This document shows, one piece after another, positions 14,233-26,935 of a stretch of DNA of 64,000 nucleotides; the stretch's first letter is position 1; each line of letters begins with the position of its first letter. Source of the DNA: Sphingomonadaceae bacterium (GTDB taxonomy: Bacteria; Pseudomonadota; Alphaproteobacteria; Sphingomonadales; Sphingomonadaceae); NCBI GenBank assembly GCA_019239915.1, contig JAFAZF010000028.1, forward strand, positions 1 to 64,000. Direction: 5' to 3'. Position numbers and translations under genes: made by a program. The notes below the pieces were generated by a model. The model was given only the letters and a program-made list of their open reading frames with translations, made no database searches and was not told where the DNA came from.

Positions 14233-15540
14233 TCAATAGATCGGGAACCGCTCGCACAGCGCACGCACGCGGCCGCGGACATCCGCCTCCACCTCCGGAT
14301 CGCCCGCTTCGCCCTTGTTCGCGAGCGCATCGAGCACGTCCGCGACCATGTCGCCGATCGCGCGGAACTCCTGCACGCCGAACCCGCGCGTGGTGCCCGC
14401 GGGCGAGCCGACGCGGATGCCGCTGGTCTTGACCGGCGGCAGCGGATCGAACGGCACGCCGTTCTTGTTGCAGGTGATCGCGGCGCGTTCGAGTGCCTCG
14501 TCCGCATCCTTGCCGGTGATGCCGAGCGGGCGCAGGTCGACCAGCGCGAGGTGCGTGTCGGTGCCGCCGGCGACAAGATCCGCGCCGCGCTCCTGCAGCC
14601 GCCCGGCGAGCGCCTTCGCATTTTCGATCACGGCCTTGGCGTAGCTCTTGAACGCAGGCTCTAGCGCCTCGCCGAACGCAACTGCCTTGGCGGCGATGAC
14701 GTGCATCAGCGGGCCGCCCTGGAGGCCAGGGAACACCGCCGAGTTGATCTTCTTGGCGATCGCTTCGTCGTCGGACAGGATCATGCCGCCGCGGGGTCCG
14801 CGCAGCGTCTTGTGCGTGGTCGTCGTGACGACATGCGCGTGACCGAACGGCGTCGGGTGGACTTGCGCCGCGACGAGGCCGGCAAAGTGCGCCATGTCGA
14901 CCATGAACAGCGCGCCGACCTCGTCCGCGATCGCGCGGAAGCGGGCGAAATCGATGTGGCGCGGATAGGCCGAGCCGCCGGTGATGATGAGCTTGGGCTT
15001 GTGCTCGCGGGCCAGCGTCTCGACCTGATCGAAGTCGATGCGGTGATCGTCCTTCTTCACGCCATATTGCACGGCGTTGAACCATTTGCCCGACATCGCC
15101 GCCTTGGCGCCGTGGATGAGGTGGCCGCCGGCGTCGAGCGACAGGCCCATCACCGTCTCGCCGGGCTTGACCAGCGCCAGCATCACCGCGCCGTTCGCCT
15201 GCGCGCCCGAATGCGGCTGCACGTTGGCGAAGCCGCAGCCGAACAGCTGCTTGGCCCGATCGATCGCGAGCTGCTCGACCTCGTCCGACGGATGGCAGCC
15301 CTGATAATAGCGCTTGCCGGGATAGCCCTCGGCATATTTGTTCGTGAACACCGAGCCCTGCGCTTCGAGCACCGCCTTGGAGACGATGTTCTCGGACGCG
15401 ATCAGCTCGATCTGGTGCCGCTCGCGCTGCAGCTCATGCGCGACGCCGGCGAAGACCGCCGGATCGGCTTCGGCAAGGCCACGGGTGAAGAAGCCGTCGG
15501 GCTGGACGTCCGCGAGCGTGTGGGCGGGCTGCGTGCTCAT
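14233..15540 (-). CDS. glyA: Serine hydroxymethyltransferase
   Basis: GlyA interconverts serine and glycine while charging tetrahydrofolate with a one-carbon unit, using pyridoxal phosphate. The 435-residue protein shows [32 protein letters not shown], and the PLP lysine Lys244 in [17 protein letters not shown] 15540 is chosen because it gives the standard N-terminus [11 protein letters not shown] and overlaps the rpiB stop (TGA at 15537-15539), so the two are co-translated. An ATG further up at 15636 lies inside rpiB and is rejected. Confidence 0.96.
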   Translation of the reverse strand: MSTQPAHTLADVQPDGFFTRGLAEADPAVFAGVAHELQRERHQIELIASENIVSKAVLEAQGSVFTNKYAEGYPGKRYYQGCHPSDEVEQLAIDRAKQLFGCGFANVQPHSGAQANGAVMLALVKPGETVMGLSLDAGGHLIHGAKAAMSGKWFNAVQYGVKKDDHRIDFDQVETLAREHKPKLIITGGSAYPRHIDFARFRAIADEVGALFMVDMAHFAGLVAAQVHPTPFGHAHVVTTTTHKTLRGPRGGMILSDDEAIAKKINSAVFPGLQGGPLMHVIAAKAVAFGEALEPAFKSYAKAVIENAKALAGRLQERGADLVAGGTDTHLALVDLRPLGITGKDADEALERAAITCNKNGVPFDPLPPVKTSGIRVGSPAGTTRGFGVQEFRAIGDMVADVLDALANKGEAGDPEVEADVRGRVRALCERFPIY

Positions 15541-15995
15541 GCGGGCTGCTCCTCGAGCGCGGGATGGGAGAGTTTGTCGACGCGCCGCTGGTGGCGGCCG
15601 CCGAGAAAATCGGTGGTGAGAAACGCGTCGACGCACGCCTTCGCCATCTCCTCGCCGACGAGCCGCGCGCCCATCGCGATGATGTTGGCGTCGTTATGCT
15701 CGCGCGCAAGACGTGCCGAGAGCGGCTCCGCGACCAGCGCACAGCGTACGGCGGGGTTGCGGTTGACCGCGATCGAGATGCCGATGCCGGAGCCGCATAG
15801 CGCGACGCCGCGATCGGCGCGGCCTTCGGAGACGGCGCGAGCGAGCTTGTAGCCATAATCGGGATAGTCGACCGAGGCCGGGTCCACCGGGCCGAGGTCG
15901 ATCACCTCATAGCCTTCGTCGCGCAGCCAGCCGGCAAGCGCGGCCTTGAGGTCGATGGCGGCATGATCGGATGCGATGGCGATGCGCGCAACCAC
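15537..15995 (-). CDS. rpiB: Ribose-5-phosphate isomerase B
   Basis: RpiB interconverts ribose-5-phosphate and ribulose-5-phosphate in the pentose phosphate pathway. The 152-residue product begins [17 protein letters not shown] and contains [19 protein letters not shown], the active-site loop [17 protein letters not shown] with its catalytic Cys, and [16 protein letters not shown] 15995 gives the family's normal N-terminus; the frame is open up to 16178 but that adds unrelated residues. The stop overlaps the glyA start. Pairing of rpiB and glyA is common in alphaproteobacteria. Confidence 0.93.
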   Translation of the reverse strand: MVARIAIASDHAAIDLKAALAGWLRDEGYEVIDLGPVDPASVDYPDYGYKLARAVSEGRADRGVALCGSGIGISIAVNRNPAVRCALVAEPLSARLAREHNDANIIAMGARLVGEEMAKACVDAFLTTDFLGGRHQRRVDKLSHPALEEQPA

Positions 15996-16101
15996 GGCGG
16001 CATGGGCTCCTGCGGACTCGAATGCCGCGCTCTCTAGGGGAGGGACGGCGCGATTGCCACAGCGTTTGGCTTGGGTCTGGGCAAGGTGATATGGTGGCGG
16101 C

Positions 16102-16668
16102 ATGAACGAGCAGGTGCGCATCATAGCGGAGCAGCCCGATCTCAAGGCGCGGTTCACCGCGGCCGAGTTCCTGCGCATGGCTGATGCTGGCGCATTCGAC
16201 GATATGAAGGTCGAGCTGATCGGGGGAGAGCTTTACCGGATGACGCCTCCCATGACCAAGCACGCGCGGCTACAAGCCGCAGTCGGCTTCGCACTGATGA
16301 CCCTACTCCGTGAGCACAGCGATATCGTAACGCTTGGAGAGATCGGAATCATCCTGAACGATGATACCGTCGTCGGCGCGGATGCCGCCGTGGCACGCAT
16401 CTCAAGCGACGATAACCGACGCCTCGTTCCCGAAGACGTCCTGCTTGTCGTAGAGGTGGCGGTCACGACGGTGACGAAGGACAGCGGCATCAAGCGTCTT
16501 GCCTATGCCGCAGCCGAAATCCCGGAATATTGGATCGTCGATGGCAAGCGCGACGTGATTCACATTCACACTGAGCCGAACGACGGTGATTACGCGATAG
16601 TGCGCACCGTCCGTTTTGGTGAACCGTTCGCTGTCCTCGATCTGCCGGACACGATCACGATCGACTGA
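16102..16668 (+). CDS. Uma2-family (DUF820) endonuclease-like protein
   Basis: A 188-residue protein of the Uma2 family, with a PD-(D/E)XK-like fold. Seen are FTAAEFLRMADAG, VELIGGELYRMTPP, the acidic PEDVLLVVEVAVTT (catalytic-type D...EV) and KRLAYAAAEIPEYWIVDGKRD, where the K and the acidic residues fit the nuclease core. These proteins are abundant in cyanobacteria and scattered elsewhere; their role is not established. Base composition is less GC-rich than the neighbours and it stands alone between rpiB and hemA on the opposite strand, so recent acquisition is likely. Confidence 0.82.
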   Translation: MNEQVRIIAEQPDLKARFTAAEFLRMADAGAFDDMKVELIGGELYRMTPPMTKHARLQAAVGFALMTLLREHSDIVTLGEIGIILNDDTVVGADAAVARISSDDNRRLVPEDVLLVVEVAVTTVTKDSGIKRLAYAAAEIPEYWIVDGKRDVIHIHTEPNDGDYAIVRTVRFGEPFAVLDLPDTITID

Positions 16669-16674
16669 CGGCGC

Positions 16675-17889
16675 TCACGCCGCCAGCTTCATCTCCAGCC
16701 GGCTCCAGATCTCGACGAGCGCCTGCGTCAGCTCGCGCATCATCGCCTCGTCATGCGCGGGGCCGGGGGTGAAGCGCAGCCGCTCGGTGCCGCGCGGCAC
16801 AGTGGGGTAGTTGATCGGCTGGACGTAGACGCCATATTCGGCGAGCAGGATGTCGCTGATCTTCTTGGCCTTGACCGGATCGCCGACCATCAGCGGCACG
16901 ATGTGCGTCGTCGACGGCATCACCGGCAGCCCGGCATCCGCGAACATCGCCTTGAGCAGCGCGGCGGACGCCTGCTGGCCCTCGCGCTCCCCGGTCGATC
17001 CTTTCAGGTGCCGCACGCTCGCCAGCGCACCGGCTACCAGCACGGGCGAGAGCGAGGTCGTGAAGATGAAGCCCGGCGCGTAGCTGCGGATGACGTCGAT
17101 AATCATCGTGTCGGCGGCGATGTAGCCGCCCATCACGCCGAACGCCTTACCGAGCGTGCCTTCGATGATCGTGAGGCGCGATGCCGCCTCGTCGCGATCC
17201 GAGATGCCGCCGCCGCGCGGGCCGTACATGCCGACGGCGTGGACCTCGTCGAGATAGGTAAGCGCGTTATATTTGTCGGCGAGGTCGCAGATCGCATGGA
17301 TGGGTGCGACGTCGCCGTCCATCGAATAGACGCTCTCGAACGCGATCAGCTTCGGTGCGTCGGGATCGGCGCCGGCGAGCAGTTCCTCGAGATGCTCGAG
17401 ATCATTGTGCCGGAAGACCTGCTTCTCGCAGCCCGAATTGCGGATGCCCGCGATCATCGAGGCGTGGTTGAGCTCGTCCGAGAAGATGATGCAGCCGGGC
17501 AGGATCTTGGCGAGCGTGGAGAGCGTCGCCTCGTTCGAGACGTAGCCCGAGGTGAAGAGCAGCGCGCCTTCCTTGCCGTGCAGGTCGGCGAGTTCCCACT
17601 CGAGATCGACATGATAATGGGTGTTGCCGCCGATGTTGCGCGTACCGCCCGAGCCGGCACCGACATCGTGGAGCGCTTCCTCCATCGCGGCGATCACCTT
17701 GGGGTGCTGCCCCATCGCGAGATAGTCGTTCGAGCACCAGACGGTGATCGGCTTCGGCCCATTGTGGCCGGCGAAGCAGCGCGCATTCGGGAACATGCCC
17801 TTGTTGCGCAGGATGTCGATGAACACGCGATAGCGGCCCTCGGCATGGAGCCGATCGATCGCCTGAGCGAAAACGCGCTGATAATCCAA
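16675..17889 (-). CDS. hemA: 5-Aminolevulinate synthase
   Basis: This PLP enzyme condenses glycine and succinyl-CoA to 5-aminolevulinate, the first step of the C4 haem pathway used by alphaproteobacteria. The 404-residue protein begins [20 protein letters not shown] and has [38 protein letters not shown] and the PLP lysine Lys248 in EGTLGKAFG. Length is normal. It stands by itself, converging on the Uma2 gene. Its presence is one of the signs that the host is an alphaproteobacterium. Confidence 0.97.
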   Translation of the reverse strand: MDYQRVFAQAIDRLHAEGRYRVFIDILRNKGMFPNARCFAGHNGPKPITVWCSNDYLAMGQHPKVIAAMEEALHDVGAGSGGTRNIGGNTHYHVDLEWELADLHGKEGALLFTSGYVSNEATLSTLAKILPGCIIFSDELNHASMIAGIRNSGCEKQVFRHNDLEHLEELLAGADPDAPKLIAFESVYSMDGDVAPIHAICDLADKYNALTYLDEVHAVGMYGPRGGGISDRDEAASRLTIIEGTLGKAFGVMGGYIAADTMIIDVIRSYAPGFIFTTSLSPVLVAGALASVRHLKGSTGEREGQQASAALLKAMFADAGLPVMPSTTHIVPLMVGDPVKAKKISDILLAEYGVYVQPINYPTVPRGTERLRFTPGPAHDEAMMRELTQALVEIWSRLEMKLAA

Positions 17890-17981
17890 GGCAGACTCTC
17901 CCCCGCGAGCGGGCGCTTTTATCCACAGACGGCGCGCTTTTCCAGTCGCCGGCTACAGGAAATGATCCACCTGTTGATTGA

Positions 17982-18779
17982 TTACAACGCTTCGATCCTG
18001 TGGAGGCCAAACCGCGCGAGCGCGGGCGCCAGCGCCTTCTCGCCGGCGCCCAGCGCGGTGAACACGGCGATGCCCGATGTCGGCGCCTCGGGCCAGCTCT
18101 GCCCCTGCGTGAGATGCGCGACGCGCCGCGCGATACCGTCGCCGCCATGGACGAAGGCGAGCGGGCGCGGACTCGCCGCGGCCAGCTCCTCCCCGACGAG
18201 CGGGAAATGCGTGCAGGCGAGCACCACCGTATCCATGCGGCTGCCGCCTTCGAGATCGGTGAGGCCGGCGAGCGCGTGCGCGAAATCGGCGGCCGGCGTC
18301 GGCTGGCCACGCAGCTTCATCTCGGCAAGCTCGACGAGTCGCGCCGAGCCGTGGCGCAGCACGAGGCAATCGGCCGCGAACTCTGCGGAGAGATTGTCGA
18401 CATAGCGCTGCCGCACCGTCGCCTCGGTGCCAAGCACGCCGATCACGCGGGCCTTCGACATCGCCGCGGCGGGCTTGATCGCCGGCACCGTGCCGACCAC
18501 CGGCAGATCGAGCGCGGCGCGGACATGCGCGAGCGCGATCGTGGAGGCGGTGTTGCAGGCGATCACCACCAGCCGCGGGCGATAGCGCTCGACGAGCCTG
18601 CCCAGCAGCGCCGGCACGCGGGCCGCGATCTCGGCCTCGCTCTTGGTGCCGTAGGGGAAGCCCGCGCTGTCCGCGACGTAGACGATCGGCGCGTTCGGTA
18701 GCAGCCGCTCGATCGGGCCGAGCACCGACAGCCCGCCGACTCCGGAATCGAACACAAGCAGTGGGCGAGCATCGCTCAT
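17982..18779 (-). CDS. murI: Glutamate racemase
   Basis: MurI makes D-glutamate for peptidoglycan. The 265-residue protein contains [15 protein letters not shown] with the first acid, the catalytic cysteines in [10 protein letters not shown] and [15 protein letters not shown], and [23 protein letters not shown] 18779 is used; an in-frame ATG at 18788 is possible. It is divergent from plsY with about 107 bases between starts. Confidence 0.94.
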   Translation of the reverse strand: MSDARPLLVFDSGVGGLSVLGPIERLLPNAPIVYVADSAGFPYGTKSEAEIAARVPALLGRLVERYRPRLVVIACNTASTIALAHVRAALDLPVVGTVPAIKPAAAMSKARVIGVLGTEATVRQRYVDNLSAEFAADCLVLRHGSARLVELAEMKLRGQPTPAADFAHALAGLTDLEGGSRMDTVVLACTHFPLVGEELAAASPRPLAFVHGGDGIARRVAHLTQGQSWPEAPTSGIAVFTALGAGEKALAPALARFGLHRIEAL

Positions 18780-18886
18780 CGCGCCCATGTAGCGCGGGCG
18801 TCGCGGCGCGCAACGCGAGGGCGTTGATGCAAGTCGTTGCAGACGGCGTTTCCCCCGCTTACATTTCGCTCGGGCAGGGGAGGGCG

Positions 18887-19507
18887 ATGAGCGGACAGGG
18901 CTGGCCCGCGCTGCTCGTCGCGGCGGTGATCGGGTATTTTCTGGGATCGATCCCCTTCGGCCTGCTGCTGACGCGCGCGGCCGGGGCCGGCGATCTGCGC
19001 GCGATCGGCTCCGGCAATATCGGCGCGACCAACGTGTTGCGCACCGGCCGCAAGGAATTGGCGGCGGCGACGCTGATCCTCGATGCCTTGAAGGGGGCGG
19101 CCGCGGTGCTGATCGTGCGTGCGCTGTTCGGCGGGCAGGGCGTGGCGGTCGCGCCGGCGCTGATCGCCGGCGGCGCGGCGTTCCTCGGCCATCTCTTCCC
19201 GGTCTGGCTCGGCTTCCGCGGCGGCAAGGGCGTCGCAACCTATCTAGGGATTGTCTGCGCGCTGCACTGGCCGTCCGCGCTGGTGTTCGCGGTCGTCTGG
19301 CTGCTGGCGATGCTCGTCACGCGCTACTCGTCGGTGGGCGGCATGAGCGCGGCGGTCGCGACGCCGGTCGTGAGCGCCGCCTGCGGCCATTTCGATCTCG
19401 TCGTGCTGCTCCTGCCGCTGACGCTGCTCGTCCTCTTCAAGCACCGCGCGAATATCGAGCGGCTGCTCGAGGGCACCGAGCCGCGCATCGGGTCGCGCGG
19501 CGCCTAG
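18887..19507 (+). CDS. plsY: Glycerol-3-phosphate acyltransferase PlsY
   Basis: PlsY is the integral membrane enzyme that transfers the acyl group from acyl-phosphate to glycerol-3-phosphate in phospholipid synthesis. The 206-residue product has the conserved loops [22 protein letters not shown] and [14 protein letters not shown], with five to seven hydrophobic segments. ATG 18887 follows a GGGGAGGG at a good distance; the frame is open further up into murI but that part is not conserved. It ends 1 base before dprA, so the pair is one operon, as in many alphaproteobacteria. Confidence 0.95.
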   Translation: MSGQGWPALLVAAVIGYFLGSIPFGLLLTRAAGAGDLRAIGSGNIGATNVLRTGRKELAAATLILDALKGAAAVLIVRALFGGQGVAVAPALIAGGAAFLGHLFPVWLGFRGGKGVATYLGIVCALHWPSALVFAVVWLLAMLVTRYSSVGGMSAAVATPVVSAACGHFDLVVLLLPLTLLVLFKHRANIERLLEGTEPRIGSRGA

Positions 19508-19508
19508 C

Positions 19509-20609
19509 ATGGCACGCGGCACCAATTCGGACGGCGACGAGGAGGCGGTCGCCCGATTGCGGCTGATGCGCAGCGCGCGGATCGGGCCGGTCACCTATCG
19601 CCAGCTCGTCGCGCGCTTCGGCGATGCCGCGACCGCGCTCGACGCCTTGCCCGATCTTGCGCGACGCGGCGGCGGTCCGGCGCCGGCGATCGCCGCACGC
19701 GCCGTCGCGGAGCGCGAGCTGGAAGCGGTCGCGCGGCTCGGCGCGCGGCACCTCTTCCTCGGCGGCGCGGGCTATCCGATGCTGCTCGCGCAGATCGCGA
19801 CCGCGCCGCCGGCGCTGATCGTCAAGGGCGAGGCCGCGCTGCTCGACCGCGTCGCGGTGGCGATGGTCGGTGCGCGCAACGCGTCCGCCGCCGCCTGCCG
19901 GTTCGCGCGCCAGCTCGCGCACGATCTCGGCCAGGCCGATGTCGTCATCGTCTCGGGCCTGGCACGTGGGATCGACGCGGCCGCACATCGCGGCGCCCTC
20001 AGTGGCGGCACGATTGGCGTCGTCGCCGGCGGGATCGACGTCTATTATCCGCCCGAGAACGCGCCGCTCCAGCGCGAGATGGAGGAGGGCGGCCTCGTCG
20101 TCGCCGAGATGTCGCCGGGCACGGAGCCGCGCGCCCGCCACTTCCCCTATCGCAACCGCATCATCGCCGGCCTGGCGCAGGCCACCGTGGTGGTCGAGGC
20201 GGCGCCCAAGTCGGGTTCGCTGATCACCGCGCGCCAGGCCGCCGAGTTCGGCCGCGACGTGATGGCGGTGCCGGGCTCGCCGCTCGATCCCCGCGCGCAG
20301 GGCTGCAACCTGCTGATCCGCGAGGGCGCGACGCTGATCCAGTCCGCCGCCGACGTGCTCGAGATGCTGCGCCCGATCGGCGGCATCGCCGAGCCGCGCC
20401 GCTCCTATGACGAACCGCCGCCGCCGCTCGACGCCGAGGACGGCGATCGCCGCGCCGTGACGGCGCTGCTCGGCCCGGTGCCGGTCGCGGTCGACGAGCT
20501 CGTCCGCCAATCCGCCCGCCCGCCGGCGGTCATCCAGACCGTGCTGTTCGAGCTCGAGCTGGCGGGGCGGCTGGAGCGCCATGCCGGCGGCCGCGTCAGC
20601 CTCGCCTGA
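19509..20609 (+). CDS. dprA: DNA processing protein DprA
   Basis: DprA loads RecA on incoming single-stranded DNA during natural transformation and is also kept by non-competent bacteria. The 366-residue protein has an N-terminal helical SAM-like region (LRLMRSARIGPVTYRQLVARFG), a Rossmann core (VAMVGARNASAAACRFARQL, VSGLARGIDAAAHRGAL, GTIGVVAGGIDVYYP, SGSLITARQAAEFGRDVMAVPG) and a C-terminal winged helix (TALLGPVPVAVDELVRQS). It directly follows plsY and precedes topA, the common plsY-dprA-topA order. Confidence 0.95.
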   Translation: MARGTNSDGDEEAVARLRLMRSARIGPVTYRQLVARFGDAATALDALPDLARRGGGPAPAIAARAVAERELEAVARLGARHLFLGGAGYPMLLAQIATAPPALIVKGEAALLDRVAVAMVGARNASAAACRFARQLAHDLGQADVVIVSGLARGIDAAAHRGALSGGTIGVVAGGIDVYYPPENAPLQREMEEGGLVVAEMSPGTEPRARHFPYRNRIIAGLAQATVVVEAAPKSGSLITARQAAEFGRDVMAVPGSPLDPRAQGCNLLIREGATLIQSAADVLEMLRPIGGIAEPRRSYDEPPPPLDAEDGDRRAVTALLGPVPVAVDELVRQSARPPAVIQTVLFELELAGRLERHAGGRVSLA

Positions 20610-20701
20610 TCCGTCCATCATGACCATGCTCGCCGCTTGACGGCCCCGCCACCGCCTCGCCACCCTCGTACGCGTACGCGTGAAAGGACTCTGCGTTTCC
20701 C

Positions 20702-23281
<2,580 letters not shown>

Positions 23282-23323
23282 GCAAGCAATAACCGAGTGC
23301 GCACTAACTTCGCTTACTCAATC

Positions 23324-23446
23324 CGTTCGTGCTGAGCCTGTCGAAGCACTGTTCTCTCTTGCCCACGAAGAAGAACAGCCCCCTTCGACGCTGCCTGCGG
23401 CGTCGCTCAGGACAGGCTCGACAGGCTCAGGGTGAACGGTTGTTCT
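23324..23446. repeat. Palindromic intergenic repeat, family 1, with internal repeat
   Basis: CCGTTCGTGCTGAGCCTG with TCGAAGCACTG begins the element and GACAGGCTCAGGG with TGAACGG ends it; the middle repeats GGACAGGCTCGACAGG. It lies between the convergent topA and DsrE-like genes and could terminate both. Confidence 0.85.
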
Positions 23447-23461
23447 AGTCCGCCGTCACCG

Positions 23462-23821
23462 CTAGGCGATCGTCAGACGGTCGCCGTCGAGACTGGTGAC
23501 GATGCCGACGAGCCCGCCGGTTTCGATGCGCGGATCGAGGCTATCGGCGTGGATGCCGACGAGCGCGAGGCCCGACTGGCAGACGATCAGCCTCACGCCG
23601 AGCGCCAGCGCCTCCTCCTGTAGTTGCGCGAGCGTCGGCAGCCCAGCGCTCGCGAAGCCGACATCGTCGAGCGGGGCGGGTGCGCCGAGCAGGCTCGCGG
23701 CGCGCTCGTTGAGGAACAGCCGCGCGGTGCCGCCCGCCGCCGCCTGCGCCGCCGCGAGGCTGAGCGCGGTGCGATAGCGATCGACCTGCTCGGTCGCGAC
23801 GACGATCGTCAGCCCGCGCAT
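23462..23821 (-). CDS. DsrE-like family protein
   Basis: A 119-residue protein of the DsrE/YchN-like fold: LTIVVATEQVDRYRTALSLA at the start, TARLFLNERAASLL, and a late stretch RLIVCQSGLALVGI with the single Cys typical of sulfur-relay members. Its start overlaps the end of the MoeB/ThiF-like gene by 13 bases, so the two are translated together. Together they may handle sulfur transfer for thiamine, molybdopterin or thiolated tRNA, but no carrier-protein gene is next to them, so the pathway is open. Confidence 0.7.
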   Translation of the reverse strand: MRGLTIVVATEQVDRYRTALSLAAAQAAAGGTARLFLNERAASLLGAPAPLDDVGFASAGLPTLAQLQEEALALGVRLIVCQSGLALVGIHADSLDPRIETGGLVGIVTSLDGDRLTIA

Positions 23822-24585
23822 GGCGGGCCGGCGCAGCGGCAACCGGGATCCTTGGGCAGCGCGATGGTGCGGAAGCGGAAGCCGAGCGCATCGACGAGCA
23901 GCAGCGTGCCAGCAGGATCGGCGCCGAACGGCACCAGCACGCGGATCGCTTCGAGCGCGGCGAGATGGCCCATCACGCCGGTGAGCGCGCCGAGCACGCC
24001 CTGATCGGCGCAACTCGCCTCCGGCCGCTCGGGGGCATCGCCGACGAGGCAGCGATAGCAGGGCAACCCCGCCTCCCAGCCGCGGTAGACCGCGAGCTGC
24101 CCGTCGAACTGGCCGACCGCCGCCGAGACGAGTGGGATGCGCAGCGCCTGCGCCGCATCCGCGACCGCCAGCCGCGTCGCGAAATTGTCCGAACCGTCGA
24201 TGACGACGTCGGCGCCGGCGAGCAGCGCTTCGGCATTGCCGCCGTCGATGCGGAGCTGCCGCGGTTCGACAGTCACGTCCGGATTGAGCGCCTCGACCGC
24301 GTCGCGCGCCGCCTCGACCTTCGCCGCGCCAACCGCATCAGTCGTGAACAGCGTCTGGCGCTGCAGGTTGGAAAGCGCGACGGTATCGTCATCAATCACG
24401 CGCAGCGTGCCGACGCCTGCGGCCGCCAGCGCCTGGATCAGCGGCGAGCCGATGCCGCCGGCGCCGACGATCGCCGCCACTCCGCGCAGCAACCGCTTCT
24501 GCCCGTCGCCACCGACCTCGCGTAGCACGATGTGGCGGGCATAGCGCTCGAGCTGCGCGTCGCTCAGCGCAGGCTCGGCCGCCAT
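23809..24585 (-). CDS. HesA/MoeB/ThiF-family activating enzyme
   Basis: An E1-like enzyme that adenylates the C-terminal glycine of a ubiquitin-like sulfur carrier (MoaD, ThiS or similar). The 258-residue protein opens ERYARHIVLREVGGDGQKRL. It has the nucleotide loop GAGGIGS (41-47), the acidic IDDDTVALSNLQRQ, DGSDNFATRL (130-139) and the candidate catalytic Cys192 in SCADQGVLGA. One zinc pair is CYRC (176-179). The second is unusual, CRCAGPPC near the end instead of a simple C-x-x-C. ATG 24585 overlaps the stop of the upstream gene. No MoaD or ThiS gene is adjacent, so moeB versus thiF cannot be decided. Confidence 0.88.
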   Translation of the reverse strand: MAAEPALSDAQLERYARHIVLREVGGDGQKRLLRGVAAIVGAGGIGSPLIQALAAAGVGTLRVIDDDTVALSNLQRQTLFTTDAVGAAKVEAARDAVEALNPDVTVEPRQLRIDGGNAEALLAGADVVIDGSDNFATRLAVADAAQALRIPLVSAAVGQFDGQLAVYRGWEAGLPCYRCLVGDAPERPEASCADQGVLGALTGVMGHLAALEAIRVLVPFGADPAGTLLLVDALGFRFRTIALPKDPGCRCAGPPCAG

Positions 24586-26501
24586 CACTCCTGCCAGCCG
24601 GCGAGGAAGCGGCTGTAGCGCCACAGCGGCGGTGTGCCCTGCGGCGGCATGATCTGGCGCGGCCCGAGATCCCGGGCGAACTGCTCGACGATCGTCGCCA
24701 GCGCTGGACAGTCGGGGCGGTCGGCATGTGCATCGATGATCGTGCCGCGGCCGGAGAACAGCACGACGAACGGCACCGCCAACCGCACGATGCCCTTGGC
24801 GTCGGGCTTGAACGCGCAGCCATCCTTGCCGTCGAGCGCCTTGATCTTGGCGTACCAGATTTCGCGGGGCTTGTAGTCTGGCGCATAGGTGAGGTGCGGC
24901 AGCGTCGCCCAACGGCTCACCGGCGGCGCGGGGATGGCCGCGCCGCGCGTCGGCGCGATCGAGGTCGTGCCGCCGAGCAGCGCCAGATCGGGCAACTGGA
25001 TCGCGACGACAGGAGGCGGCGCGCCGCTCGCAGGCGACGGTGTGGCCGCCGAGTCCGCCGCGGCGGCATCCGCTCCGCTCGGGCGAGGCGCAGCCTCGCT
25101 GTCGGCGTGTTCGCCGGCGGGCCGGTCGAGCGACGCAGGCATTCCCCTCGGCGCGGCCGCCTTGCGCGATCGCTGCGCACCGCGGCGAACCGGATGCGGC
25201 GCGGCGGCCTTGTCCGCCTCTTCGCTGCCTGCGGCGGTGACGGCGTCTCCCGGAGCAGCGGCTGCATCCGGCGAGGCGCTCGACGTTGCAGGCGGGGTGG
25301 GCATGTCGCTCGGTGCGGCGGGCGTCGTGTCCGTCGGTGCGGCGGCAGGCGGCGTATGCGACTCTTCGGCCTTGTGCGAACCCGGCGATCGCTTGCCGCC
25401 GTGGCGGCCGGAGCGAGACGGTGTCGCGCGCTTCTCGATGTCGGCGGCGGGCGGCTGCTCGGCATCGGTAGCAGTCGCTTTCGGCGCGTCCGCGTTGGCC
25501 GGCGCGGCGTTGCCCGGAGCTTCGGCGGCTGCGGGCACGTCGGTCGGTGCGGCGGGCGGAGCCTCGGTCGGCATAGCGACAGGCGGCGTACGCGCCGCTG
25601 CGCCCTTGTGGGGAGCCGGTGCTCGCTTGCCGCCGTGGCGGGCGGAGCGGGACGGCGTCGCGCGCTTCTCGACGTCGGCGGCGGGCGGCTGCGTGTTTTC
25701 CGGCGCGGCTGCTGTAGCGGGCGCGACATCGCTCGTTGACCCGTCGCCCTGCGCTTCCGCAGGGGAAGATGCATCGCTCGGAGCGATGCCGGCATCGGCG
25801 GGCGCGAGCTTGGATGGCACCTGATCGTTGGCCGCGTGGTGCGATGCGGTCGCGCGCGCGGGGCCGTGCAGGCCTGGATGGTGCGAGACCGTCGCCTTCT
25901 TGCCGGCCGCGGCCGGGGCGGCAGCCTCGACATGATCGGGTGCGGTCGCCTCCGGCGCCGGTCCGTCGTTGGCTTGCTGAGCGGGCGCGGCTGCATCGCC
26001 GGGAGCAGCCATCGGCGCACCGGTGGGGGCTGGCGTTGCGGCGGCTTTGGCTCTCGCCGCGCCTTTGCCCGCAGCCGCGTGGTGACCCGGCCTGTGCGGT
26101 ACCGGGCGCGGTGCGGGCGCGACGCCGATCGCTGCCGCCGCGCTCGCCCCCGCCGTCGTCGGCGCGTCGGGGGCGGCGTCGCTCGCCGCTGCGACCGGCG
26201 CGTCGGGCGTCGCCGCTGGAGAGGCGGCCGCGTTCCCATCGGGTCGGGCGGCGGCGCGCTTGGCGGCAACCACTCCGCGCCGGCTCCCGCGATATCTGCC
26301 GCGTCGCGCCGTCGTGCGCCTCGACTCGGTCGGCGCGGCCGCCGGCGTCGCGGCCGGCTTCGCCTGCTCCGTGGAGACGTCGGTGGCAGGTTTATCCGGT
26401 GCCGCGGCGTCGCCGGCGGGCACTGCGTCCTGCGCGGCGAGCGGCGCGGCAGCGAGCAACAGCAGCGGGAGCAGCGCGCGCCGCGCCCAGTTGCGCGTCA
26501 T
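24585..26501 (-). CDS. Secreted Ala/Pro-rich protein with internal repeats
   Basis: I do not recognise this 638-residue protein. It has a clear signal peptide ([19 protein letters not shown]), then about 480 residues of Ala, Pro, Lys and His-rich low complexity. Within this, a segment of about 80 residues recurs twice ([16 protein letters not shown] ... and [16 protein letters not shown] ..., DNA period about 240 bases). The last about 110 residues form a compact domain ([54 protein letters not shown]) that should carry the function. The gene overlaps dut upstream and the MoeB-like gene downstream, so it is part of the coaBC-dut run. It is probably a periplasmic or wall-associated protein. 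Confidence 0.75.
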   Translation of the reverse strand: MTRNWARRALLPLLLLAAAPLAAQDAVPAGDAAAPDKPATDVSTEQAKPAATPAAAPTESRRTTARRGRYRGSRRGVVAAKRAAARPDGNAAASPAATPDAPVAAASDAAPDAPTTAGASAAAAIGVAPAPRPVPHRPGHHAAAGKGAARAKAAATPAPTGAPMAAPGDAAAPAQQANDGPAPEATAPDHVEAAAPAAAGKKATVSHHPGLHGPARATASHHAANDQVPSKLAPADAGIAPSDASSPAEAQGDGSTSDVAPATAAAPENTQPPAADVEKRATPSRSARHGGKRAPAPHKGAAARTPPVAMPTEAPPAAPTDVPAAAEAPGNAAPANADAPKATATDAEQPPAADIEKRATPSRSGRHGGKRSPGSHKAEESHTPPAAAPTDTTPAAPSDMPTPPATSSASPDAAAAPGDAVTAAGSEEADKAAAPHPVRRGAQRSRKAAAPRGMPASLDRPAGEHADSEAAPRPSGADAAAADSAATPSPASGAPPPVVAIQLPDLALLGGTTSIAPTRGAAIPAPPVSRWATLPHLTYAPDYKPREIWYAKIKALDGKDGCAFKPDAKGIVRLAVPFVVLFSGRGTIIDAHADRPDCPALATIVEQFARDLGPRQIMPPQGTPPLWRYSRFLAGWQE

Positions 26502-26935
26502 CGCCCGGTCGATCCAAAGCCGCCGCTGCCGCGCGCGGTGTCGTCGAGCGAATCGGTCTCCGTGAAGGCGGCGTGCGTCACCACCGCCGGCACGAGCTGC
26601 GCGATACGCTCGCCACGCACCACCTCGAACGGCTCGGCGCCGAGATTGGCGAGGATCACCTTCACCTCGCCACGATAGTCGGCGTCGATCGTGCCGGGGG
26701 TGTTGAGGCAGGTGATGCCGTGCTTGAGCGCCAGACCCGAGCGCGGGCGCACCTGCACCTCATGGCCCTGGGGGATGGCGATCGCGAAGCCGGTGGCGAC
26801 GGCATGGCGGGCCCCCGGCGCAAGCGTCACGCTTTCGGCGGCGACGACGTCGAGCCCCGCGGCGTGCGCGGTGGCGTAGGCGGGCAGCGGCAGCCCCGCG
26901 CCATGGGGAAGGCGCTTCAGCCGGATCTCGATCAT
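26498..26935 (-). CDS. dut: dUTP pyrophosphatase
   Basis: Dut hydrolyses dUTP to dUMP, preventing uracil incorporation and supplying dTMP synthesis. The 145-residue trimer-type protein has the five motifs: [46 protein letters not shown] and the C-terminal [10 protein letters not shown] that closes the active site. Start and stop overlap coaBC and the Ala/Pro-rich gene (ATGA type), so it is mid-operon. coaBC-dut pairing is common in bacteria. Confidence 0.97.
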   Translation of the reverse strand: MIEIRLKRLPHGAGLPLPAYATAHAAGLDVVAAESVTLAPGARHAVATGFAIAIPQGHEVQVRPRSGLALKHGITCLNTPGTIDADYRGEVKVILANLGAEPFEVVRGERIAQLVPAVVTHAAFTETDSLDDTARGSGGFGSTGR

